Source: Anaerolineaceae bacterium (lineage in GTDB: Bacteria > Chloroflexota > Anaerolineae > Anaerolineales > Anaerolineaceae). From it: a stretch of DNA of 64,000 nucleotides. Made by a program: the position numbers and the translations under genes. Each line of letters opens with the position of its first letter. Positions within the stretch are counted from its first letter, which is position 1. This document shows, piece by piece, positions 9,893 to 18,933 of the stretch. The notes beneath the pieces are model-generated. The model searched no databases, was not told the origin of the DNA, and was given only the letters and a program-made list of their open reading frames with translations. The stretch lies in NCBI GenBank assembly GCA_029975475.1, contig JARKPB010000008.1:558001-622000 (forward strand), read 5' to 3'.

Positions 9893-11391
9893 TCCGGAAG
9901 GTAAAAGCAGTTGGGCCTGAAGCAGCAATATTGCTGTTAGGCTGCGCGATGCGGCTGGCGGCGATCGGTTCCCGCAGCATTACCTATGATGATGCTTTCA
10001 GCATCTTTTTGGCCCAACGGCCTTTGGTTGAGATTATTCGCGGGACCGCCGCTGACACGATGCCTCCGCTGTATTACTTCATACTGCACGCCTGGCTTTA
10101 TCTGGGCCAGGATGTGATCTGGCTGCGGTTGTTGAGCGTCTTTTTCGGTCTGCTGAGCGGGCTGGTGTTTTATTTCTTCGTCAGAGACCTGGCAGGACGA
10201 ACCGCGGCTGTCTGGTCGAGTCTGTTCTACGCAATTTCACCTATCCATCTTTATCATGCCCAGGACCTGCGGATGTACGGGCTGCTCAGCCTGCTGGTTT
10301 GCTTACACTGGTGGTCAGCCTACCGGATCATGCAAAAAGATGGCAGGGCATCTAATCATGAATGGGGGGTTTTTCTTTTTTCCGCGGCGCTGGCTTTTTA
10401 TACCCATAATCTGGCCGGGTTTTCCATAATTGCGCCGTCCGTGTTTCTTATCCTTCAACGCCGCTGGAAACTGGCAGCCCGGTTAATCGCCGTTCAGGCA
10501 GCGGCTCTGCTCCTGTACCTGCCCTGGCTGATCTTTCTGCCTGGCCAGATTCACAAGATACAGTCCGCATTCTGGACCCCCCGGCCGGGGATACTTGAAA
10601 TCGTTCAGACGGTGATCATGTTTTCCGCCAATCTGCCGCTGCCCGGTTCAAACCTTATCTGGGGATTGGCGTTTTCATTGTTGGTTTTCAGTACTGTGCT
10701 GTGGTGGCTGCTGAAAAAAAGAAAGCAGATTAAATTAATTGCGTATCCGCTGGTTTTGCTGCTTACTGCTCCGACGCTGTTATTTGTGATTTCACAGTTC
10801 ATGCGTCCCGTTTATGTTCAGCGGGCTTTCCTACCGGCTTCCTTCGGTTATTTAATATTGATCGGAAGCTGCCTGGCTGAGTCTTTCGGGCAAAAATCGA
10901 GCCGAATTCCCAGAGCAGCGGCAATTGGCCTGCTGCTGGCCGGATTGCTTTCCGCGCGGTTGGGTTTCATCACCTTTATCACCTATGACCAGTTCCCGCG
11001 TTCGCCATTCCAATCACTGGCGAATGTCCTTCGGTCTCGTTCTTCAGAGCTGGATTGCATTCTGCATGATAATAAGCTCAGCTATTTTCCAACCCATTTT
11101 TACGCCCCGGAGCTGGCGCAGTCATTTCTGGCCGATTCGCCAGGTAGCATAAATGACACGTTTGCGCCGGCATCTCAGGCAGCCATGCAGATCTTTCCAG
11201 TACCAGATGTTCAGGCGGCTTCTGCCGATTGCAACCATATCGCCTTTATCGTGTTCGATAAATCATTAATTGAACTGGGAGGAGAAACATACCATCCGGT
11301 TTGGCAGTACCTGTCGCAGCATTTTCGGGGTGGTAACAAAATGGCTGTAGGCGATATCTGGATCTATTTTTTTGAACGGAACAGGCCATGA
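9889..11391 (+). CDS. Membrane glycosyltransferase, GT-C/PMT-2 like
   Basis: 500 aa integral membrane protein. SRSITYDDAFSIFLAQRPLVEIIRGTAADTMPPLYYFILHAWL matches the PMT_2 family (acidic DD motif, then TMPPLYY). RDLAGRTAAVWSSLFYAISPIHLYHAQDLRMYGLL is the second conserved block. The C-terminal ~100 residues form a soluble extracytoplasmic domain. The start and stop overlap both neighbours by four bases, so the genes from 8651 to 14449 form one operon. The donor and acceptor cannot be told. Confidence 0.8.
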   Translation: MIRKVKAVGPEAAILLLGCAMRLAAIGSRSITYDDAFSIFLAQRPLVEIIRGTAADTMPPLYYFILHAWLYLGQDVIWLRLLSVFFGLLSGLVFYFFVRDLAGRTAAVWSSLFYAISPIHLYHAQDLRMYGLLSLLVCLHWWSAYRIMQKDGRASNHEWGVFLFSAALAFYTHNLAGFSIIAPSVFLILQRRWKLAARLIAVQAAALLLYLPWLIFLPGQIHKIQSAFWTPRPGILEIVQTVIMFSANLPLPGSNLIWGLAFSLLVFSTVLWWLLKKRKQIKLIAYPLVLLLTAPTLLFVISQFMRPVYVQRAFLPASFGYLILIGSCLAESFGQKSSRIPRAAAIGLLLAGLLSARLGFITFITYDQFPRSPFQSLANVLRSRSSELDCILHDNKLSYFPTHFYAPELAQSFLADSPGSINDTFAPASQAAMQIFPVPDVQAASADCNHIAFIVFDKSLIELGGETYHPVWQYLSQHFRGGNKMAVGDIWIYFFERNRP

Positions 11392-12995
11392 GTCTCAAGC
11401 TTGAACGCTGGTGCATCTGGGCAGGTTTTCTCGTTCTGCTGGTGGTGATCGCGACGCTGGTACCTTCGCCTGGTTATATGGACGCGCAATATTATTTCGC
11501 AGGTGGCAGAGCGCTGTTCCAAAATCAGGGGTTTTATGAACAGTTCGTCTGGAATTATCTCAATGAACCCGCCGGGCTGCCTCAGCCATCCCATCTTTAC
11601 TGGATGCCGTTACCTTCGGTAGTTTCATACCTGGGGATGTTGGCTGCCGGCCGGGATGATTTTTGGGGCGGTCGGATTCTGTTTATCTTACTTTCCAGTT
11701 TTATCCCATTGCTGACATCTTTGGCCGCTGAAAGGGCTGGTCTGGGACGCCGGGAAATTCGCCTTGCATCCTTGCTTTCGGTTTTTTCAGGGTATTACTG
11801 GGTTTACCTGACCCTGCCGGAGACCTTTGTTCCTGCGATGCTGCTGGGCGGTGTGTATTTGATCACCTTGATGGTCCTGAACCATCCAGCCGCCCCTTTA
11901 TATCTTTCAGCTGTGCTGGGGGTAATTTGCGGTCTGATGCAGATGACCCGCGCGGATGGTATGATCTGGTTAGCGGCCGCTGGAATTTATCTTCTTCTGG
12001 TTGAATGGCGCGATCAAGGAACATTTCCTGTTAAAGCCAGAAGGTTAGCCTTTTCTGAAGCAGCGTTGTTCATCGGTTTTATTTCAGTCAGCGGCGCCTG
12101 GTACTGGAGAAATCTGTCCCTGTTTGGCAGCTTATTTCCACCTGGAAATTCACGCGCCCTCTGGATCGAAACCTACAATCAAACCTTCGCGTATCCAGTA
12201 AATCATTTGACATTTCAAAACTGGCTGTCAAGCAGTCTGGCGGAGCATATCACCGTGCGCTTGAACGCGCTCGGATCCAATCTATTGACATTGATCGCGG
12301 TGAATGGTTTGATTGTCCTGTTTCCGCTGGCGCTGCTTGGGTATTCGACCTGGTCAAAAAAACTCTGGGCGCAAACCATGGCCGGCCTTGGCGGGTTGGT
12401 GATTGTGATTATGAGTCTGGTTTTCCCGTTCGCGGGGTCTCGCGGCGGTTTTTTTCACAGTTTTTCTGGATTTCAGATATTGATCTGGATTTTGGCGCCG
12501 GTTGGCCTGGGAAAAATATTGCAGTGGGGCCAGAAAAAGCGCCGCTGGGAAATAGAAATTGGCTGGAAGGTGCTTGCCCTTGGCTTGATCGGGTTAAGCG
12601 CAATCATCAGTATGTTTATCTTTTATATGCGCATAGCCATAACAGCAGAAAAACCTGCAGGCTGGCAAACAGAAGAAACGACGTATCGAACCGTGGAATC
12701 GGTATTGATTAACAAAGGTGTCCCGGTGAGCGAGCGTATCATGGTTGCCAATCCAGTCGGTTACTATCTGGTCAGCGGAAGGCAGGCGATTGTCACCCCG
12801 GATTCACCGCTTGAATCTTTTTTTGAGTTAGCCTCAAAATTTGATGCCTGTTACCTGGCAGTGGAACCCGACCATGTTAAGAGTCTGCAGCCGCTGTATC
12901 TTTCCTCTAGTCCAATTGACGGCTTTTGTTACTTTGACACAATCGGGGACGTAAAACTATACACACTTTGCGGCGTCCCGGAGTGCAGGCGATGA
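11388..12995 (+). CDS. Polytopic membrane protein, probable GT-C glycosyltransferase
   Basis: 535 aa with about twelve hydrophobic segments. VPSPGYMDAQYYFAGGRALFQNQGFYEQFVWNYL has the layout of a GT-C first outer loop. MTRADGMIWLAAAGIYLLLVEW resembles the usual mid-protein 'R.dg' block. It is translationally coupled to the genes on both sides (four-base overlap upstream and downstream). Family membership is less clear than for its neighbours; function is inferred from the cluster. Confidence 0.65.
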   Translation: MSLKLERWCIWAGFLVLLVVIATLVPSPGYMDAQYYFAGGRALFQNQGFYEQFVWNYLNEPAGLPQPSHLYWMPLPSVVSYLGMLAAGRDDFWGGRILFILLSSFIPLLTSLAAERAGLGRREIRLASLLSVFSGYYWVYLTLPETFVPAMLLGGVYLITLMVLNHPAAPLYLSAVLGVICGLMQMTRADGMIWLAAAGIYLLLVEWRDQGTFPVKARRLAFSEAALFIGFISVSGAWYWRNLSLFGSLFPPGNSRALWIETYNQTFAYPVNHLTFQNWLSSSLAEHITVRLNALGSNLLTLIAVNGLIVLFPLALLGYSTWSKKLWAQTMAGLGGLVIVIMSLVFPFAGSRGGFFHSFSGFQILIWILAPVGLGKILQWGQKKRRWEIEIGWKVLALGLIGLSAIISMFIFYMRIAITAEKPAGWQTEETTYRTVESVLINKGVPVSERIMVANPVGYYLVSGRQAIVTPDSPLESFFELASKFDACYLAVEPDHVKSLQPLYLSSSPIDGFCYFDTIGDVKLYTLCGVPECRR

Positions 12996-14449
12996 AGCCC
13001 TGGCAAAAACTTTCCGTTCTATTGTTTGCTCTGATTTCAGCCGGCCTTTTTATTGGTTTTTCTTACACGGCCGGCTTCATTGGATTTCCCCTTGATGATG
13101 CCTGGATCCATCAAACCTACGCGCGGAATTTAATTAAAACCGGGCGCTGGGAATTTCAACCCGGTGCGGGTTCCGGCGGGTCAACATCCCCGCTCTGGTC
13201 TATGTTGCTGGTGCCAGGCCACATGAGCAGTGTTTTTCCGGAAATCATCTGGTCCTGGCTCTTGGGGTTGTTCCTTCTCGTCCTCCTCGGTTTCTTGTTC
13301 TATGCCATCATGAGGGCTGCCGGTCTTGACCGCAGAGCAGGATGGCTGGCGGCGTTATTCGCGGTTACCGAGTGGCACTTTGTCTGGGCCGCTCTTTCTG
13401 GCATGGAGACCATTCTGGCGGTTTTCATCTGTGCGCTTTTTATTTATTTGTTGATGAGACCCAACAGATCGTACTGGCTGTCTGGTATTCTGACTGGCGC
13501 AGCGGTCTGGGTGCGGCCAGAACTAATCTCCTGGGCTGGTCCGGTCCTCTTCTGTATTGGGCTTGCGCCATCAGACTGGCGGCAAAAAATTCGTGACGCG
13601 GCGAGATACCTGATACCATTCGCGGCAATATTCGCTGGATATTTATTTTTCAATTTACAAACCTCCGGTCAAATCTGGCCGACCACCTTTTTTGCCAAAC
13701 AAGCGGAATACGCCGCATTACTGCAAACTCCTCTGTTCTCTAGAGTTTTAAAACTGGCTGTTCTTCCCCTCAGCGGCGCGGGCGTGCTGCTTCTGCCGGG
13801 TTTTACTGCTGCGCTGTTTGCCGCCTGGAAGGATAAATCGCCAGCGCTGATCGCAGCAGCTCTCTGGCTGGCTGGTTTCATTCTGCTTTACGCCCTGCGT
13901 TTGCCGGTTGTGTATCAACACGGCCGTTATATGATGCCGGCCATGGCGGTCTATTTTATCCTTGGCATATTTGGTACGGCGAAAATTCTGATTCCGTGGC
14001 TGCACAAACCGCGGATCTATTCCATCCTGGCTCGCGCCTGGTCGGTTTCGCTGATATTGGTTCAACTGGGTTTTTTAATTCTTGGAGCGGCTGCTTACCG
14101 TCAGGATGTGGAAATTATCGAGACCGAAATGGTTGCTGCGGCGGTGTGGATTCGCGATCATACCGAACCGCAAGATTTGATCGCGGTTCATGACATTGGC
14201 GCGGTCGGTTATTATTCGCAGCGGCGTATCCTTGACCTGGCCGGATTGATTAATCCAGAGGTGATCCCATTTATTCGGGCGGATGATCAACTCAGAGACT
14301 ACCTTTATGCCAAAGGCGCGAAGTATCTGGTCGTGCTTCCCACCTGGTACGACAGCCTGACACGCGGCCTGGATCCTGTCTATTCGACAAATGCCGCGCT
14401 CTCCCGGCGGCTGGGTGAAGAAAATCTGACGGTTTATAAATTACCATAG
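12992..14449 (+). CDS. Polytopic membrane glycosyltransferase-like protein
   Basis: 485 aa. The motif GFPLDDAWIHQTYARNLIKTGRWEFQPGAGSGGSTSPLW after the first membrane helix is typical of a GT-C subfamily with an outer-loop DD(A)WIH signature and a conserved SGGSTSPLW stretch. The final ~90 residues are a soluble domain that includes GAVGYYSQRRILDLAGLINPE. The start at 12992 is the ATGA overlap with the previous stop. It is the last gene of the cluster. Confidence 0.75.
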   Translation: MKPWQKLSVLLFALISAGLFIGFSYTAGFIGFPLDDAWIHQTYARNLIKTGRWEFQPGAGSGGSTSPLWSMLLVPGHMSSVFPEIIWSWLLGLFLLVLLGFLFYAIMRAAGLDRRAGWLAALFAVTEWHFVWAALSGMETILAVFICALFIYLLMRPNRSYWLSGILTGAAVWVRPELISWAGPVLFCIGLAPSDWRQKIRDAARYLIPFAAIFAGYLFFNLQTSGQIWPTTFFAKQAEYAALLQTPLFSRVLKLAVLPLSGAGVLLLPGFTAALFAAWKDKSPALIAAALWLAGFILLYALRLPVVYQHGRYMMPAMAVYFILGIFGTAKILIPWLHKPRIYSILARAWSVSLILVQLGFLILGAAAYRQDVEIIETEMVAAAVWIRDHTEPQDLIAVHDIGAVGYYSQRRILDLAGLINPEVIPFIRADDQLRDYLYAKGAKYLVVLPTWYDSLTRGLDPVYSTNAALSRRLGEENLTVYKLP

Positions 14450-14547
14450 GCGAAGGACTATACCTTTGACTGAGAATCATATAAAATAATGGATGGTTTT
14501 TTACCGCTGGGGTTATCGGGCTGCAATACCTCTGAGAGGGTATCAAT

Positions 14548-15603
14548 TTGGAACAAACAAACGCAACCTCTGATTGGGATTTATTTGTTGGCCAGCTGCA
14601 AAATGAACTGGAATCCTCACGGCGCAACCTGAAAGAAATCAATCTGCTGCTTGAGCAAAGTCAGATTGAAATGAACCGCATCACACAGCGGAATAAACAG
14701 GTTGCAGAACAGCTGCAGCAAATCCTCAACACATTTGACTCAGCGCCCAGGGAGGATATCCGCAGCGCGTATAAAGATATGCTCGAGACCCAGCAGCGGT
14801 TGCTCGTCATGAAAGGCCAGCTCGAGAAAATGCAAAGCGACCAGAGCGGTCTGGAGCGTTACGTTGCCCTTCTGGAAAAAATCAACCAGATGGTGGTTTC
14901 CGGTGCGGTTAAAGGCGGAAAAGGCCGCGAATCGACACCGACTCTGGAAATGCTGATAAACGCTCAAGAGTCGGAACGCCAGCGACTGTCGCGGCAGATG
15001 CACGACGGTCCTGCCCAGGCGTTATCCAATTTTATTGTGCAGGTGGAAATCGCGGCTCGATTGCTTGATCTCGATCCCGGCCGGGCAAAAGAAGAGTTAA
15101 GCGCGTTGAAAACTTCAGCCATGGGCACATTCCAAAAGGTTCGCGGGTTTATCTCTGATTTGAGACCGATGATGCTGGATGATCTTGGGCTTGTTCCCAC
15201 GGTTAAGCGCTACCTTGACACGTTTCGCGAGCAGTCTGGTATTGAAACAAGCCTAACCGTGAAAGGTGTTGAAAAACGTTTCGAAAACTACCTTGAGGTG
15301 TTTATTTTTCGGGCGATTCAAGAACTGGTTGGGAGCTGCGTACGCAGCAATCAAGATACTCCCGGAAAAATTCAGATTAGCGTCCAGGTGATACTGGAAG
15401 AGCATCTGGTAAAGGTAACCGTCAGTGACAACGGCAAAGGAATGGATGACAGCAGCTTAATGGATGCCGAAGGGATTGGTTTAAAGTTAATCAAAGAACG
15501 GATAGAAATGCTGGGCGGCGATTTTGATATCGACAGCGCGCCTGGAAAAGGCAGCCGAATCTCATTGCAGGTGCCGGTTGTTGAAATTGCAGAAACATCA
15601 TAA
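14548..15603 (+). CDS. Sensor histidine kinase, DegS/LiaS-like, cytoplasmic
   Basis: 351 aa without membrane segments. Residues about 10-135 form a long coiled coil rich in Glu, Gln and Leu. The HisKA_3 dimerisation domain follows, with phospho-acceptor His152 in [16 protein letters not shown]. The HATPase domain has [12 protein letters not shown] and [16 protein letters not shown]. The N-box reads [13 protein letters not shown] instead of the usual QEaLtNavkHa, so the Mg-binding Asn is not obvious. Translation starts at TTG 14548, with GAGAGGGT upstream. No response regulator is adjacent. Confidence 0.82.
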   Translation: MEQTNATSDWDLFVGQLQNELESSRRNLKEINLLLEQSQIEMNRITQRNKQVAEQLQQILNTFDSAPREDIRSAYKDMLETQQRLLVMKGQLEKMQSDQSGLERYVALLEKINQMVVSGAVKGGKGRESTPTLEMLINAQESERQRLSRQMHDGPAQALSNFIVQVEIAARLLDLDPGRAKEELSALKTSAMGTFQKVRGFISDLRPMMLDDLGLVPTVKRYLDTFREQSGIETSLTVKGVEKRFENYLEVFIFRAIQELVGSCVRSNQDTPGKIQISVQVILEEHLVKVTVSDNGKGMDDSSLMDAEGIGLKLIKERIEMLGGDFDIDSAPGKGSRISLQVPVVEIAETS

Positions 15604-15620
15604 TTTATCAGGAGCACTTA

Positions 15621-16790
15621 ATGAGTAAGACAATTGGTATTTTAACCGGTGGAGGGGATGTTCCCGGTCTGAATCCTGCGATTAAGGCGGTAGTCATCGG
15701 GGCATTAGAGCAGGGGTACCGGGTGATCGGTATCCGGCGCGGATGGGGCGGATTGCTCAACTACAACCTGGATGAACCCTCTACCTATGATTATTACGTG
15801 CGCGAACTGGTTCGGGAAAATGTGCGCACGATTGACCGAACTGGCGGCACCTTTTTGCACACTTCTCGAACCAATCCGCAGAATGTTTCCCCCAAGAGCA
15901 TTCCGGATTTTCTCAAGAATTCCAGCCTCGGTAAACCGATTGATGACAAAGGCACCATGGATTACACCTCCCATGTGCTAAAAGTGCTGGAACATCTGGG
16001 GATTGATTATCTGGTGCCAATTGGCGGCGACGACACGTTGAGTTACGCGGTGCGCCTGCACAAAGAAGGCTTCCCGGTTGTGGCTATCCCCAAGACCATG
16101 GATAACGATATCTTCGGGACAGATTACTGCATCGGTTTTTCAACGGCGGTAACCCGTTCGGTTGATTTCATCACCAATATGCGCACCGCGGTTGGGTCGC
16201 ATGAGCGTATCGGTGTGGTTGAATTATTTGGCAGAAATTCGGGTGAAACCAGTTTGATCACTGCGTACCTTGCCTATGTCGATCGGGCAATTATTTCAGA
16301 AGTTCCTTTTGAAATTGAGCGTCTGGCCGAGTTCTTGCGTGAAGATAAGCGCAATAATCCTTCCAATTATGCCATGATGACCATTTCAGAAGGCGCGATT
16401 ATGCACGGAGGCGACATCGTCGAATCGGGAGATGAGGATGCCTACGGGCATAAAAAGCTCGGCGGGGTGGGCATGCTGACTGCCATGGAAATTAAAAAGT
16501 TGACCGGTCAGGACATCATGTATCAACAGCTCGGCTACCTCATGCGCTCCGGTGCGCCTGATTCGCTCGACCGAATGGTGGCCATGTCCTATGGCAACCT
16601 TGCCATCCAGCTCATCCGCCGCGGCGAGACGGGGAAAATGGTTGCCCTGCACGGCGGTAAATACACGACTGTGCCGGTAGAAATGGTGCTTGCCGGGAAA
16701 AAACGGGTGGATGTTCCCGCTTACTATGATATTGAACAGTACAAACCCAGAATTCGCGATTTTATGGGCGTGCCCATGTTCCTGAGTTAG
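15621..16790 (+). CDS. pfkA: 6-phosphofructokinase, PPi-dependent type
   Basis: 389 aa. It phosphorylates fructose 6-phosphate in glycolysis. The N-terminal [14 protein letters not shown] is the nucleotide/PPi loop. GGDDTLSYA (near residue 135) and PKTMDND have Asp and Lys at the positions that select pyrophosphate over ATP in the family. [15 protein letters not shown] binds the sugar phosphate. AGGAGC precedes ATG 15621. PPi use would make the reaction reversible; this is inferred from the two motifs. Confidence 0.9.
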   Translation: MSKTIGILTGGGDVPGLNPAIKAVVIGALEQGYRVIGIRRGWGGLLNYNLDEPSTYDYYVRELVRENVRTIDRTGGTFLHTSRTNPQNVSPKSIPDFLKNSSLGKPIDDKGTMDYTSHVLKVLEHLGIDYLVPIGGDDTLSYAVRLHKEGFPVVAIPKTMDNDIFGTDYCIGFSTAVTRSVDFITNMRTAVGSHERIGVVELFGRNSGETSLITAYLAYVDRAIISEVPFEIERLAEFLREDKRNNPSNYAMMTISEGAIMHGGDIVESGDEDAYGHKKLGGVGMLTAMEIKKLTGQDIMYQQLGYLMRSGAPDSLDRMVAMSYGNLAIQLIRRGETGKMVALHGGKYTTVPVEMVLAGKKRVDVPAYYDIEQYKPRIRDFMGVPMFLS

Positions 16791-16809
16791 CTTTGGTTCT
16801 AAAAGCGAG

Positions 16810-16836
16810 GCGCCGGTAGAAACCGGCGCTCTTTTC
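16810..16836 (+). terminator. Terminator after phosphofructokinase
   Basis: GCGCCGGT/ACCGGCGC is an 8-bp stem with a short AGAA loop, followed by TCTTTTC. Confidence 0.8.
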
Positions 16837-16855
16837 TATGGCAAGGAGGTATGGA

Positions 16856-17383
16856 TTGGGCGTGAAAGATCAAGGTGTCCAAATGGTGCGCTGGTCTGTG
16901 ATTCCGCGTGTATTGATCTTTCTTTTTATGAACGAGCAAGTTCTGTTAATAAAAGGCGCGCCGACAAAGAAAATCTGGCCAAATCGGTATAACGGGTTAG
17001 GCGGTCATATTGAGAAAGGTGAAGACGCGCTTACAGCAGCCTGCCGTGAATTGAAAGAAGAAAGTGGCGTGGACGGCGTCCAGCTGCATTTAGGCGGCAC
17101 AGTCATAATTGATACTCAGCAGGAACGCGGGATCCAGATGTTTGTGTTTTGGGGGGATGTTCCGGCGGAAATCAAATTAACGGTGAGTACGGAGGGAAGT
17201 CTGGAGTGGGTCCCGGTAAACGACCTTGAACGCTTGCCGCTTGTTGAAGATTTACCGTACCTGATTCGGCAGATTGAGGGTGTTCGTTCTGGGAACATGC
17301 GCCTTTTCCATGCCCGGTATTCATACAATGAACGTGATCAGTTGGTGATCGCGGAATCCGTTGAACCGGGCTTGCTTGAATAA
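16856..17383 (+). CDS. Nudix hydrolase (MutT-like)
   Basis: About 175 aa. The Nudix box is complete: GGHIEKGEDALTAACRELKEESGV. Proteins of this type hydrolyse nucleoside diphosphate derivatives, for example oxidised dNTPs. An AAGGAGG at 16843-16849 points to TTG 16856 (or GTG 16862); the ATG at 16838 would place the ribosome site inside the gene. The 3' end overlaps the convergent rsmD by about 46 bases. The substrate is unknown. Confidence 0.85.
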   Translation: MGVKDQGVQMVRWSVIPRVLIFLFMNEQVLLIKGAPTKKIWPNRYNGLGGHIEKGEDALTAACRELKEESGVDGVQLHLGGTVIIDTQQERGIQMFVFWGDVPAEIKLTVSTEGSLEWVPVNDLERLPLVEDLPYLIRQIEGVRSGNMRLFHARYSYNERDQLVIAESVEPGLLE

Positions 17384-17925
17384 AAAAGTAGCAGGGTTGT
17401 GCCGTATCGGCGGCGGTCAAATTCTTCCCAGTGTTGCAGTGTGATACTCTCATCTTCAACCGGGTCAATCTGGACGATGATCCATCCATCCTCAGCGAGC
17501 CAACCGGGGTTTTGATCCAGAGTTTGTAAGGATTTGATCCACATCTTCTTATATTGCGGCGGGGCGATAAAAATGTAATCAAAAGCCCGGGCGGGCGGCG
17601 CTGCCAGGAATAAAAACGCGTCTCGTTGAATGACATCGGCATTTTGACTGAGGTGGGTAAGGGCAAGATTTTTTCGGATGGTATCAACCGCGGGACGGTT
17701 TAGATCAACAAATTGAACAAAAGCAGCGCCCCGGCTGAGCGCTTCAATCCCTACAGAACCTGTACCGCCAAATAGATCCAGCAGGGTTGCGTCGAGGATA
17801 TCGGGGCCAATAATATTAAACAACGCTTCTTTTACCCGATCAGTAATCGGTCGGGTGATCTCTCCGGGAACATCCTGCAAGCGAATTCCCCGAGCCTTTC
17901 CAGCAATGATCCGGGGGGTGCTCAT
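17338..17925 (-). CDS. rsmD: 16S rRNA (guanine(966)-N2)-methyltransferase RsmD
   Basis: 195 aa. MSTPRIIAGKARGIRLQ and TRPITDRVKEALFNIIG are RsmD hallmarks. LLDLFGGTGSVGIEALSRGA is the SAM-binding motif I. The catalytic motif IV reads IAPPQY where most members have DPPY. The enzyme methylates 16S rRNA during 30S assembly. Its start abuts the UroD-family stop, so the two are probably co-transcribed. Confidence 0.92.
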   Translation of the reverse strand: MSTPRIIAGKARGIRLQDVPGEITRPITDRVKEALFNIIGPDILDATLLDLFGGTGSVGIEALSRGAAFVQFVDLNRPAVDTIRKNLALTHLSQNADVIQRDAFLFLAAPPARAFDYIFIAPPQYKKMWIKSLQTLDQNPGWLAEDGWIIVQIDPVEDESITLQHWEEFDRRRYGTTLLLFYSSKPGSTDSAITN

Positions 17926-17926
17926 T

Positions 17927-18922
17927 TTATCGGGCTGCCTTTTCGACGCTTGCTCTGGCTGCGCGGATGTTGCCTGCCGGTGTGATAATCGGCAGGACGC
18001 AGCCTGTGCCGAGGATGAAAGGCTTCCCTTCCATCTGGGTGATTGCGCGGTCCGCTTCCTGGCGAACCTGATGCGGTGTGCCGTATGCCATCGTTTCCCA
18101 CTGGCGGAGGCCGCCGCATACCAGCGCGGAACTCATCCTGCTGCCTTCTGCCAGCGACGGCGGTGATTTTTGATCATGCCAGTTGATTATTTGTGCCCCG
18201 GGATAATCCAGAACCCATTCAAAATGAATTTCGTCACCGTGCACATGCAGTATGTTGAGCCATAATTCTTTCCCAACATCGAGAATTCGAACCGCGAATT
18301 CCCTGGCGAATCGATTAAATTCAACCGGCGTTAGATAATTCTTCTGGGCGTGCTGCTCTGCGAAAAAAATCCCGTCGACGCCTAACTTAATACATTCCTT
18401 AAGAAATGCGATCGTGGTTGTTGTTATGGTACTCAGTCCGTCCGCCATTTCTTGAGGATATTGCCGGAGGCAGGTCAGCAGCTTTTGTTTTCCCAGCAGG
18501 TTTTTCGCCTGCGAAAGCGGGCTAAAGATGGTCTGGATGACCGGGGTGTCAGGCTGTCTATTTGCCAGGATGATTTCCAGACAGCGCAGTTGCTGGCCCA
18601 AACTATCCTCAAGGGGCGAGAGTGGTTTTAGCGCCTGGAAAGCGCGGATATCTTTGACTGCGGGTTCCTGGTAATCCCTCGTTCCTTCAGGATTACCCTT
18701 CCATACATCGCGGGCTCCCCAGCCGTGCACGCAAAAACTGGACGCCGGTGTAACTTTGATTAAGTCAAAATCATACTGCGCCTGAAACTCCAGGGTGGAA
18801 CGGGCAAGTTCTTCCGGGTCCTGATCATCTACCGGAAAATGCCGCCACAGGGCTACACCGGGACGATCAAAACCTTTGGCTTCCAGTAAATTTATCAGCC
18901 TTTGCCGGTGAGTTATGGCCAT
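17927..18922 (-). CDS. Uroporphyrinogen decarboxylase-domain protein (HemE/MtaA family)
   Basis: 331 aa TIM-barrel type protein. The N-terminus GVALWRHFPVDDQDPEELARSTLEFQAQYDFDLIKVTPAS and the internal EQHAQKNYLTPVEFNRFA and ILGTGCVLPIITPAGNIRAA match the URO-D superfamily. The layout is nearer to the corrinoid methyltransferase-like branch than to true HemE, and no other tetrapyrrole gene is adjacent except a ChlI-like ATPase upstream. A true haem role is therefore not supported. The start at 18922 has an upstream GGA motif. Confidence 0.78.
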   Translation of the reverse strand: MAITHRQRLINLLEAKGFDRPGVALWRHFPVDDQDPEELARSTLEFQAQYDFDLIKVTPASSFCVHGWGARDVWKGNPEGTRDYQEPAVKDIRAFQALKPLSPLEDSLGQQLRCLEIILANRQPDTPVIQTIFSPLSQAKNLLGKQKLLTCLRQYPQEMADGLSTITTTTIAFLKECIKLGVDGIFFAEQHAQKNYLTPVEFNRFAREFAVRILDVGKELWLNILHVHGDEIHFEWVLDYPGAQIINWHDQKSPPSLAEGSRMSSALVCGGLRQWETMAYGTPHQVRQEADRAITQMEGKPFILGTGCVLPIITPAGNIRAARASVEKAAR

Positions 18923-18933
18923 GGAGTCCTCTT

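Noticed and set aside
18430-18438. Host copy of the phage palindrome (TACTCAGTC)
   Set aside because: It has one mismatch, lies in the UroD-family gene and is the only near match noticed in 39 kb, as chance allows.
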